Assembly (NCBI RefSeq): GCF_029867415.1
Contig: NW_026705231.1
Coordinates: 186,001 to 250,000 of the forward strand
Direction of reading: 5' to 3'
Length of the DNA: 64,000 nucleotides
Source: Vicia villosa
Taxonomy: Eukaryota; Streptophyta; Magnoliopsida; Fabales; Fabaceae
Part shown: positions 1 through 10,000 of the stretch, piece after piece
How positions within the stretch are numbered: position 1 is the first letter of the stretch
Layout of the letters: every line of letters begins with the position of its first letter
The notes under the pieces: generated by a model
Told to the model about the DNA's origin: nothing
The model's database searches: none
Seen by the model: the letters and a program-made list of their open reading frames with translations, nothing else
Program-made: the position numbers and the translations under genes

Positions 1-303
1 GCAATGATAATGATAAGAAAACGAGACAATATATTTCAACAAACAACACGTTTGAATCTAAACACACTAGTAATCTATTTCCAACGAAATGATTAAACAA
101 AAACAGAATAAAGAAAATTATCAAACACTTGATGTGCAATCAATGTTTATCAGAATTTTCTTATGGTTTTGTTGATTTAAAATCCAATTACAATCTTATG
201 GGTGTAATCAACTTAACAAAACAGTTTTGAAATGTTAAAGACTTTATCTAACCGTATCAATAGCACAATCAACGAAATTAATAATTTCCAATTGAAAGTA
301 AAT

Positions 304-322
304 GAGAGAGAGAGAGAGAGAG
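304..322. repeat. (GA)n microsatellite
   Basis: A short uninterrupted run of about nine GA units within the copia LTR tail. The related LTR at 24.1 kb has only a TCTCTTTTATTTCTC-like tract there, so the run is specific to this copy. Confidence 0.9.
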
Positions 323-717
323 TGAAAGGACACAAGGATTTATTTAGGTAGTTCATCAATCACCCTCGCAATGGCTATGTCTGCCCCCAACTCCAAATGG
401 AATTGAGATATCAATCTTACTTTGAAAAATATTTTTACAAGAGAAAAGTAGAAATACAATCCTACAAACCTAATGCTTGATGTTGATTCTAACTCTTTCT
501 CTTCCCAGTAACCCGATAATACCAATTGATCCTCCGGTTACCGCTACTCCTTCGACAAAACCACCTTCTTCGACGCTTTCACTCGGTTGAATCCAATTGC
601 GAATTATTGTAACACCCCAGACTGCTTTCAGGTAGATCGACTGACCCCACAAACCAACACGGGTCTTTTCAGCATGCTTTGACCTCACTCCTACGCTTTT
701 CGGGAAACTTCCGAGAA

Positions 718-772
718 GGTCACCCATCCCAATACTACTCCAAGTCAAGCACGCTTAACTGTGGAGTTCTTA
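718..772 (-). promoter_or_regulatory. 5S-rRNA-like Pol III internal promoter in left Cassandra LTR
   Basis: On the minus strand the block reads GTTAAGCGTGCTTG followed by GGGATGGGTGACC. These match the A-box and C-box regions of plant 5S rRNA genes with the usual short spacing. It is part of the LTR, not a ribosomal gene: sequence outside the boxes has diverged from 5S. Confidence 0.8.
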
Positions 773-1162
773 CGAAATGGGCTACTGAAAAGAAGATGCA
801 TCTTGTTGGTATAGGTAGTACCCATCAATCCTTATAAGCTTTCCTTCAACCATGCAGTCCCATACTTGCACGGCATTAGGAACCCTCTCATTCCGATGTG
901 GTGACCACCCTTGCCGTCTTTGGCCTTGGGTGTTACATGCGGTGCAACCAACCCTCGCCTTCTTCGGTCTCGGGTGTTACATGTCCACCATCTTCCGCAT
1001 GGTTCATCCTCGAACCACATCGTACTGGGAGAGGTATGGCTCTGATACCATTTGTAACACCCCAGACTGATTTCAGGATGATCGACTGACCCCACAAACC
1101 AACACGAGTCTTTTCAGCATGCTTTGACCTCACTCGCACGTTTTCCGGGAAACTTCCTAGAA

Positions 1163-1217
1163 GGTCATCCATCCCAATACTACTCCAAGTCAAGCACGCT
1201 TAATTGTGGAGTTCTTA
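1163..1217 (-). promoter_or_regulatory. 5S-rRNA-like Pol III internal promoter in right Cassandra LTR
   Basis: Same block in the other LTR, with changes in both boxes: ATTAAGCGTGCTTG in place of GTTAAGCGTGCTTG, and GGGATGGATGACC in place of GGGATGGGTGACC. On the minus strand this is the 5' LTR, the copy that would drive transcription of the element. Confidence 0.75.
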
Positions 1218-1865
1218 CGAAATGGGCTACCGAAAAGAAGATGCATCTTGTTGGTATAGGTAGTACCCATCAATCCTTATAAGCTTTCTTTCAACCATGC
1301 AGTTCCATACTTGCACGGCATTAGGAACCCTCTCATTCCGATGTGGTGATCACCCTTGCCCTCTTTGGCCTCGGGTGTTACATGCGGTGCAACCAACCCT
1401 CACCTTCTTCGGCCTCGGGTGTTACAATTATTGTGACCCAAACTTTCCAAACGACCCTACGATTATCGTTACTCCTTCGACATAACAACATTCTTCAAAG
1501 CATTCACTTGGATGAATCCAAATTGGGAAATCTTGTGCAAAACTCCCATATCAACACCTTGATCTTGGAGGACAAACCCTAACTATTTTTTCCCAATGAA
1601 ATCCCGAAATATTCTCAACCCAATTTACAATTCAACAACCTAAATTGGAGGTTATCAAATTTAAATCTAGATGACACCAAACAAGAATGATAATATGTAA
1701 TATTGTGTGTATGTATAAATGAGAGATTCAAGATGGAGAAAACTGTTTCATCAAGATTTAAATGATGCATGTATGAGGTATTTATGTGTGTACAAGTTGG
1801 AGGGAAAAAAAAAAAGAAAACTAGAGGTTTATAAATGAAGGAAAATTTTCAAAAAATTTTACACA

Positions 1866-2130
1866 TGTGTCGATATATGTAAGTCATGTGTCGACTCATT
1901 TTGGCAGATGTTTCGACCTATATAGGTCATTTGTTGACACATGAATTATAGACTATAGGCTTTATCTGCACATGTCGACTCATAAGTCGTATGTGTCGAC
2001 TCATAAGAAAATTTCCTTCTATGTTTCGACCCGAAGGACATCATGTGTCGACACATGCAAATATGCAAACAAAAGCTACAAGCTTTAAAAAGCATCCACA
2101 TGTGTCGACTCATAGCAAATATGTGTCTAG
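1866..2130 (-). repeat. Cluster of GTCGAC palindromic motifs in copia LTR U3
   Basis: Five exact GTCGAC hexamers start at 1890, 1974, 1995, 2047 and 2104, with about five degenerate copies (for example TTCGAC near 1912 and 2025). The copy at 2042-2057 is a perfect 16-bp palindrome, CATGTGTCGACACATG. A TATA-like sequence (CATAAATAC on the minus strand, about 1776-1787) lies roughly 80 bp downstream of the cluster. The position therefore suggests an upstream regulatory array in the LTR promoter. Confidence 0.6.
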
Positions 2131-2919
2131 ACATAGACCTATTTTTCACATAAAGTCGTGTTTTTAATGCATAAAATCTTTTCTAAACACATTATAAGTT
2201 TCCTAATATTAAGATGCACATTAAGACTCAGAGTATATTGTCCAATATACAAAAATGTTAAAATTTTCTTATTTTTGACATCATGCAAAATATTTCTAAT
2301 GGTAAAGTGCACTCATATACTCCCCTTTTTTTATGATGGAAAAACTTGCGACTATGCATTTTGTGTCTTCCTTAAGGCTCCACCTGAATGTGTGCATCCC
2401 AACTTCTTCTTGCAGATGCTTCTCCTCATTTGACAACATCAAAAAGAGACAAAGCAAACTATGAGAAGTATCTTATATCACACATATAAAAAAAATTTAG
2501 AAGTGAACATTCATGGGATTGCATCATACATCAAGCATATCAAGAATTTGGAACATAAACAACAAGCAATAGAGAATAAATCTTTTTTGCAAAGAGAAAA
2601 AGAAACAATATTACCTCGCCAGATGAATAGACCAATGATGCACTCACATGATATATAACTTTCAATTAAAAGTTTAGCAAAGTATATACAGTGCATGCAA
2701 CATGAAACGACCCAGACTGCCTTTGAGATTATCGATTGACCCCACAAACTAACACGAGTTTTTTCAGATTGCTTTAAACTCACTTGCATGCTTTCTGGGA
2801 AACTTCCCAGAAGGTCACTCATCCCAATATTTCTCCAAATTAAGCACGCTTAATTGTGGAGTTCTTATGGAACGGGCTACCGAAAAGAAGATGCATTTTG
2901 TTGGTATAGGTAGTACCCA

Positions 2920-4479
2920 TCTATAATATAAGAAAATTAATGGTTGTGGAAAAGTCTGCAATACCCTTATTTGATTTTTTGCCACCACATTAAAATTGTG
3001 GTTATTTAGTCTTTGCACAATAAAGTTCTTAATTTTATTATTAAAATAATACAACCTTATATGTTATCAAACTTACTCAATCTCTTTCCATTCTCTAATT
3101 TTTTCTTCTCTTTCATCACTTTCTCACTTCTTTCTTCCACAAAAAAAAAAATTATTATTGATATAAATATATTTATATACGAAAAATGATATTTATTATC
3201 GAAATATTTTTTAGTAAAAAATAGTATACAGGAAAAATTGATTCAAAAATCTATTATTGATCTAAATATTTTTATATATGAAAATTTAATATTGATCCAA
3301 ATATTTTTGTAAATGATACTTAAACAAAAATAATATTTGTATACGGAAAAAAAATTATTATTTACGAAAAATGACATTTATGATCCAAATATTTTTTATT
3401 CAAAAATAGTATACGGGAAAAATTCTACTATTGATCTAAATATTTTTATATACGAAATTTAGTATTGGTTCAATTTTTTTTGTAAAGGACACCTAAACAA
3501 AAATGAGTCTGTATACGAAAAAAAATTTATTATTGATCTAAATATTTTTATATACATAAAATGTTATTTATGATCCAAATATTTTTTATTCGACAATGGC
3601 ATAGGCCAAAAAATCTATTATGGATCTAAATATTTTTATATACAAAACTTTAATATTAATTCAAATATTTTATTAAATGCCACAAAAAAAATCTATTATT
3701 GATATAAATATTTTTATATATGAAAAATGATATTTATGATCAAAATATTTTTTAGTCAAAAATAGTGTACGGGAAAAATTTATTCAAAAAATCTATTATT
3801 GATCTAAATATTTTTATATACGAAAATTTAATATTGATCCAAATATTTTTGTAAATGATACCAAAACAAAAATGAAGCCTGTATACGGGAAAAAAACTAT
3901 TATTGATCTAAATATTTTTATATACAAGAAATGATATTTATGATCAAATATTTTTGATCCAAAAATGGTATGCGGGAAAAAATATATTATTAATCTAAAT
4001 ATTTTTATATTCAAAAATTTAATATTGAATCAAATATTTTTGTAAATGATACCTAAACAAAAATAGTATTTGTATACGGAAAAAATGGTATTTATGATCC
4101 AAATATTTTTTATTCAAAAATGGTATATGGAAAAAAATCTACTATTGATCTAAATATTTTTATATACGAAATTTACTATTGATCCAAATATTATTGCAAA
4201 TGATACCTAAACCAAAATGAAGTCTGTATATGGGGAATATTTTATTATTGATCTAAACACTTTTATATACGAGAAATAGTATTTATGATCAAATATTTTT
4301 AATTCAAAAATGGTATACGGAAAAAAATCTATTATTAATTTAAATATTTATATATATGAAATAATCAATTATTTATCTAACTATTTGTTTTCTTTTTTAA
4401 TATTTTATTTAAAATAAATGATTTATCCAAATGCGCGTAACAGAACAGAACTTGTGTGTATGCGCGGTTTTTTTACTAG
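2920..4479 (+). mobile_element. Helitron-like non-autonomous element
   Basis: The 1,560-bp insert begins TC (2920-2921) and ends CTAG (4476-4479). It sits between a host A (2919) and a host T (4480) with no target duplication; removing it restores the Cassandra LTR with one C-to-T difference. These are the Helitron hallmarks: 5' TC, 3' CTRR, AT target. Near the 3' end two short GC-rich segments (ATGCGCG and TGCGCGG, 4431-4467) could form a weak terminal hairpin, but pairing is imperfect. There is no Rep/helicase coding sequence; most of the insert is an AT-rich tandem array. Orientation follows from the termini. Confidence 0.78.
3130..4360. repeat. AT-rich tandem repeat array inside the Helitron-like element
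   Basis: About six diverged units, each with the phrase TTATTGATCTAAATATTTTTATATACGA (shortened here), a GATCCAAATATTTTTGTAAATGATACCTAAAC-like phrase and a GTATACGG phrase. The AAATGATAC-type phrase recurs near 3311, 3482, 3675, 3852, 4046 and 4198, so the unit length varies from about 150 to 195 bp. Internal minisatellites are common in non-autonomous Helitrons. No coding capacity. Confidence 0.75.
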
Positions 4480-4641
4480 TTAATCCTTATAAGCATTCCT
4501 TCAACCATGCAGTCTCTTCTCTACACACCCTCAGGATCCCTCTCATTCCGATGTGGAGACCACCCTTGCCCTCTTCAGCCTTAGGTGCTACATGCGGTGC
4601 AACCACCCCTCGCCTTCTTCGGCCTCGGGTGTTACACAACA

Positions 4642-6027
4642 ATTGTATTTATGCAACATTTGAAATATCAAGTATCCCTAATTCCATTCGAATGTTCAAA
4701 AATGGTTCGTTTGCAAGAGGTTTTGGAAAATGTTTACAAGTTGATTTTTGCTATCAATATGCTCAAATACAACATCCCCTTTTTCAACATAGTCACGTAG
4801 GAAATGGTGACGTATCTCAATATGTTTAGTGCGAGAATGCAACACTGATTTTTTGGTTAGGTTAACCGCACTAGTTTTGTCGCACATAATAGGAATACGT
4901 GAAAGTTTAATATCAAAGTCAAGTAGTTATTGTTTAAGCCACAAAATTTGAGCACAACAACTACCGACTGCGATGTATTCCTCCTCGGCGGTTGACAAAG
5001 CAACGTAAACACATTTCTTGTTATTCCAACTAACTAAGGAATTTGAAAACATATGGCAAGTTCCACTCGTACTTTTCCTATCCGATTTGCAATTGATAAA
5101 ATCGGAATCAGAAGAACCAATCAAGTTATAATCACTTCCTTTGGAATACCAAAGCCCATACTTAGATGTACCGTGAACGTATCTAAGGATGCGCTTGACA
5201 ACTTTTAGATGTGATTCCTTCGAAGTCGATTGATAACAAGTGCACATACAAACACTAAACATAATGTTAGGCCTAGATGCAGTAAGATATAGAACAGATC
5301 CAATCACACCTCTATATTTCTTGACATCAACATTCTTACCATTTTCATCTTTATCCAAGTTTCTGTTTATTGGATTTGAGTGTCAATTGATTTTGCTTCA
5401 TCCATACTAAATCGCTTTAGAAATTCGTGACAATATTTTGTTTGACACACGAGTGTTACTTTGTTGCTTGATTTGAAGTCCAAGAAAGTAATTTGACTCC
5501 CGGAATGGAGTCATCTCAAATTAATCTTGCATTAGCTTAGAAAACTCCTTAACCATTTGCAAGTTAGTAGAATCAAATATGATATCGTCAACTTAAAGTC
5601 GAACTAAAAGTATGTGTTTTCCTTGACGTTTAATGAAAAGTGTTATATCTACCTTCCCTCTAGAATATCCTTGGTCAAGTAAGAACTTGTTAAAACGCTC
5701 ATACAAAGACCTATGGGGCTTGTTTTTAGTTTATAAACATGATTAAGATACTCATGTTTTTCAAAACCGGGAGGTTATGAAACATACACTTCCTCATTAA
5801 TGTACCCGTTAAGGAAAGCACTTTTCATGTCCATTTGAAATAACTTGAAATTCTTAGAGAATGCAAAGGCTAGTAAAAGACGTATAGCCTCGAGGCGGGC
5901 AACCAGAGCATAAGTTTCCTCATAACCAATGCCCTCCTCTTGGTTATAACTTTGAGCCACTAGTCGGGCTTTGTTCCTAATTATCACTCCATTTTCGTCT
6001 AGTTTATTTCTAAAAACCCAACGTCCT
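4642..6027 (-). pseudogene. Ty1/copia pol remnant (reverse transcriptase and RNase H)
   Basis: Minus-strand frames keep recognisable Ty1/copia pol pieces in the correct order. Near 6026-5775 is the RT start (WVFRNKL..., NKARLVAQ, FQMDMKSAFLNGYINEEVYV). At 5358-4927 is the RT/RNase H connection (YRGVIGSVLYLTASRP, HLKVVKRILRYVHGT, DRKSTSGTCH, ALSTAEEEY). At 4887-4696 is the RNase H tail (LHSRTKHIEIRHHFLRDYVE). Stops and frame changes separate the pieces, and the region between them (5400-5770) is readable only in fragments. Everything upstream of RT (gag, protease, integrase) is absent; similarity stops at about 6027. It belongs with the LTR at 1-2318. Confidence 0.9.
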
Positions 6028-7040
6028 CATATACTCGCACATTTTCAAAACAATATTCAACTATATCTCACAACACTCTAATATAATAACATAAGAGAAA
6101 GAAAAAAAGAGACTTAAATACAAAACTAAAGAGTTTTTGACTAGGGCGTTTTATAATAAAAAATTTGTATCTATTATATAACATTGGACTTTCTATTTCC
6201 TTGCAATATTTTCACATGTTTATTTTTAATCAACACAAACAAATTTTTTCGGGTTGAATTTTATGTGAGACTGACTTTGTTGTTATCAACAAGGTTATGG
6301 TAATATTATTTTTATCGGTTGATGAAGTGGTAATAACTATTAAAAAAATGACATACATAATTATATATAATTAAGAGGAAAAGAGTTTGAATTTTAGTGA
6401 TTGTGTCCAACTTTATCATATTGATTTTTATCAATTGAGTTAAAATTTGCAGACAGATGTAATACATTTTAGAGGATCCTTTCTTTTCCATGCATGTATT
6501 CATTTATTTATTTACTATTTATTAATATAGTCTTAATTTATTTATAAAAATAAATAAATTATATTCAAGTCTTTTGGAACTGGAAATAGTGAAACATTCT
6601 TTACAATGTATTGATACATAATCTAACATAAATTTAGTAATAATACATCGACAGTTTTATGGTAAGTTGAATATGGTACAATATCGCTATTAGATTTGCC
6701 AAAAGCTTAAGTATCAAATGTGTTCAATTATTTTTTGCCAAAATTTATAACCAAAAAAATAAAGTAGTGATAGAAGGCATGGTTAGCACGTGCCTTTTAT
6801 GAGAGGCCATTAGTCATGAGAATATAAAGACATAGATGAGTTGGTGACTTCTTTTCATTACTATGAAACAGTGAAAAAGCCAAATGCAAACTCAAGTTTT
6901 TATTTTTTTTTTAAAAGCATATTTTATTTGTATTAGATATTTGTCTTACTTTGTATTATATATATATACACACACTATTTCCTGTACAATTCCATTTCAT
7001 TTCTTATATTATGTTATAGAAGTAAATCTTTGATCTCACA
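6028..7040. other. AT-rich spacer upstream of the pseudokinase gene
   Basis: No convincing gene or repeat boundary is visible. The tract is very AT-rich with poly-A/T runs. The last 100 bp hold the probable promoter of the gene starting at 7041. Short open frames here are compositional. Confidence 0.6.
6953..6970 (+). promoter_or_regulatory. Possible TATA box of the pseudokinase gene
   Basis: TATTATATATATATACAC lies 70-90 bp upstream of the ATG at 7041, a fitting distance for a plant core promoter with a short leader. In so AT-rich a region the match could be coincidental. Confidence 0.4.
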
Positions 7041-10000
7041 ATGAGTGAAGCTTGGAGATTCACAACGTTCTTCTGCATGGTGTTAATAATTGGTGTGGTA
7101 GTGTCTATCCCTTTGACTCTGAACAGCCAAGGTAAGAGTAGCAAAAATAATGAATTTTTTGTTTGAGCTTATAATATTGTTCCAAAGATTTATAAGACAT
7201 TGAATGAACATAAGAGTTATGTTATGTTTGAATTATGATGTTTGTTTAGGGTTGGAACTTCAAAAGATGAAGGAATTCTTGAAATGGAATGGTGAAGAAA
7301 GAGCCATGGATCCATGCTTGTAAGCAACTCCCTCTTCTTCTTTTTCCTCTTTCCTTTTTATTTTAATTAACTCCTTATATTAATTTTCTATTTGTAAATT
7401 TTTTTTAAAAAACACTGGTGAATATATATTTGGTAGAACGTAGTATTGGTTTGGTGCCAGTTCCTAATTTTTTTTCTTTTGTGACATAAAGTAGGATACA
7501 TTGAAATCACAACATGTAAGTTATGTCATGTTGCATGTTTCATGACACAGGCATATAGCATGCCGCATGGTGGAACCTGAATTATGTAATCACAACATCA
7601 ACATGCCGTTTTCTTTAAATTTCTAACCATATGAATTTTCTATCAATATTAATTAGTTTTTTCCAACTTATTTCTATTTAAAAAATAAATATTAAGTATT
7701 ATTTGTAAATTGCAAATGAGCTTATATTTAATGACCAAAATTTTATGAAATATTATTTGTTTATATTTAAAGAAGGAAGGAATAGTAAAAAAAAAAAAAA
7801 AATCTTGAAATACAACACTCAAAGTTGAAATTATTTCTAATATTTTAATAAACTAAATATAAAAAAAAGAGATTGTGGAAAGATTATACTAGATAAAATT
7901 AAAAATAACAATATTAAAGAAAATATTGAGGTATTATATATAATAGAAAAAGTAAAGATTTAAAGTCAGTTTGCTTCGGTATTTTTTTTAAAAGTATTTT
8001 TTATAGCATTACAAATTTTTTTATAAAAAAAAAAATTCATAAAAATGTCAAATTTAATTTAATTTAAATAATTATTGTTAAAAATTTATTTTAGGTATTT
8101 TATTGAATTTTTTTAAATATCAAAATTTATTTTTAATTAAACAATGAATTTAAGAAAATTGTGTTAATAGAATGAACTAATTTTACAAAACATATATTTT
8201 AAAAGCCAGTTAAGATATACTATTGTTATAAATTAATTTTACGCGTAATAATAAGTTAGATCATTTTAAATTTTTTATTAATTTTTTTTATTATAATGGT
8301 GTGTATTCTCAAAAAATAATTTGGTTAAAATTAATTTTAAATTTAAAATATAATAACTATTTTGATTCTTTTTGAAAAAATATTTTTATAAAAGATAAAA
8401 TATATAATTTATGTCCTTTATGTTTACTCAATCATATTATTTAAAAACATCATTTTTAAAATAAATAACTTTTATTTATATCGTTTAAAAACATAATCTT
8501 TAATTTCGTTTATTTAAAAATGATAGTTTACAAAAATTAAAATTGTCTCATTAAACTAGTAGTTAAGTCGGTAGTTGTTCTAAAAATACTCCATGTTTAA
8601 CGTTCTCACTTGGGCGTTCTCTTTTATTATACTCATATCATGTGAAACTTATTTTTAGTGATAGACTCACATCTGTTTTATTATAAGAGAATAAATAAAT
8701 AACTTACTATCTTTTTAGAGGCAAAACAAATATATTAAAAAACAAGTCATAACTAATAAGCACAAAGCACAAGAGGTGCTAGATATAAGATAAAAAAAAA
8801 GAAATTCGGAAAGAAAAAAAAATGAAGCCACGAATAATGCGACAGTTTGAATCAATATCATAAGTGTTACAAAACTACTTCGTTACTCTTAAGTTAGATT
8901 TTGAACCAATTAGATTCACCATCAACAGATCAGATTCCAACACGATAGAGATCTACTACCACACATTAAAATAGGGCAAACCCGTGGTCCGCTATAGGTG
9001 CAAGTAAGGATAGAGTTCTGAAGTCAATCCGCGACGGTGCAAAAGTTCTCCCTCACTTACCCAAAAACCAATTTCACGGCAGAAATATATTCTTCTCTTC
9101 CATATCTTTTGTTGATTTTGTGACTCCATTAAAGTTAACATTGTTTTGGACTTTTCAAATAGACCAAATTACAACATGCCAAATCATAAGGTAACCATCC
9201 CTATATTTTATCCTCCCTTCTAAAGAAAGAAAAAAACTCAAAAAAACAATATAAGATCTTGGTCAATAAACTACCTGTCACCCCAAAACCTGAAAACACT
9301 ATACCACACTAACGAGACTATCTCACAAACATTAAAAAGGTGATAATCAATTTCAGTCGAAAACCCGCAAAAAGGTGATAATCATTAAAAAGTGTCTGAT
9401 TACACCCTCTTCTAAACAGGTTAACTCTAGAAGGGAATCTATCCTGTAATAACTGTTAAGAAAGGACCAAGATTTTATAAGGAGTCCAACTACTCCAAAT
9501 AAGAGAAAGAGTATGGATCTGAAACAAAAGTGGTGGCATAGAAGAAGTCAGACTCCTACACTAGACAAGGTAATTAAAGGCCACCGAAAAAGTATCCTCC
9601 CTAGGATGCTTCCAAATTCACTTATCTTTGTCAAGGGTAAGGATAACATCTTTAAGTAAGGAATGAAACTCCTCAAGAACGGAAAACTCTTTAAAGAAGA
9701 AGGATCTCCTCCATCTAAAGTTTAAGCTAGGACCCCATTGATAACCTCCCATATCTCGCCCATCAACCCTTCTGACTGGAGAGAATTGGAGAACTGACCA
9801 AGATGCTTCCTAACTAAGGATCCTCTCAGAAAAAAGTTTGAAGACTCGACCCCACTTTTTTTACAATGCCATCAGAAAACTAATCAGAGGTACCTTTCTC
9901 TTTTGTTCCAAAGAGAGGTATCTCTTTCCACGAGGACAAAGAAGAACAGAACCCCCTTGGCCTACCTCCACTATGAGATGAGAAAGAGATATCTTCATAC

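Larger units (their letters stand above)
608..1426 (-). mobile_element. Cassandra-type TRIM retrotransposon, complete
   Basis: A terminal-repeat retrotransposon in miniature, with no coding capacity. Two 374-bp LTRs (608-981 and 1053-1426) begin TGTAAC and end GTTACA; they flank only 71 bp. The 5-bp target duplication ATTAT is at 603-607 and 1427-1431. The primer-binding site is read on the minus strand: TGGTATCAGAGCC (1050-1038), two bases from the LTR at 1053-1426, complementary to initiator tRNA-Met, so the element points leftward. Each LTR carries a 5S-rRNA-like block with recognisable internal promoter boxes, the diagnostic feature of Cassandra. The LTRs differ at only scattered positions. 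It inserted into the copia LTR around it and depends on other elements for all proteins. Confidence 0.93.
1..2318 (-). mobile_element. Ty1/copia LTR (3' LTR of a decayed element), interrupted by a Cassandra TRIM
   Basis: Read on the minus strand, this stretch is the same LTR family as the solo LTR at 23125-34426. Both share, in order, a cluster of GTCGAC motifs, a TATA-like box, blocks about adding a repeated 'AACCGAGTGAAAGC' motif, and a long AT-rich tail. A purine tract (AAAAAAAGGGGAGTA on the minus strand, near 2320-2340) sits just outside the upper end, as expected for a polypurine tract next to a 3' LTR. The lower end runs off the window. The copy is interrupted at 608-1426. The exact upper boundary (a TG near 2315-2318) is inferred. 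With the pol scraps at 4642-6027, this is one old element lying on the minus strand. Confidence 0.7.
2703..4636 (-). mobile_element. Cassandra solo LTR, split by a Helitron-like insertion
   Basis: Parts 2703-2919 and 4480-4636 together make 374 bp, exactly the LTR length of the complete Cassandra at 608-1426, and collinear with it. The left part carries the 5S-like block and the right part the remaining LTR to GTTACA. The target duplication CAACA is present at 2698-2702 and 4637-4641. No internal Cassandra sequence or second LTR exists here, so it is a solo LTR left by recombination. It inserted into the copia element before the Helitron-like element entered it. Confidence 0.9.

Noticed and set aside
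718..772. 5S rRNA gene
   Set aside because: Only the promoter-box region resembles 5S; it sits inside matching 374-bp LTRs with a TSD and PBS, so it is Cassandra.
3130..4360. CRISPR-like or telomeric array
   Set aside because: Units are long, irregular and AT-rich without spacer structure; it is a minisatellite inside a transposon, in a eukaryote.
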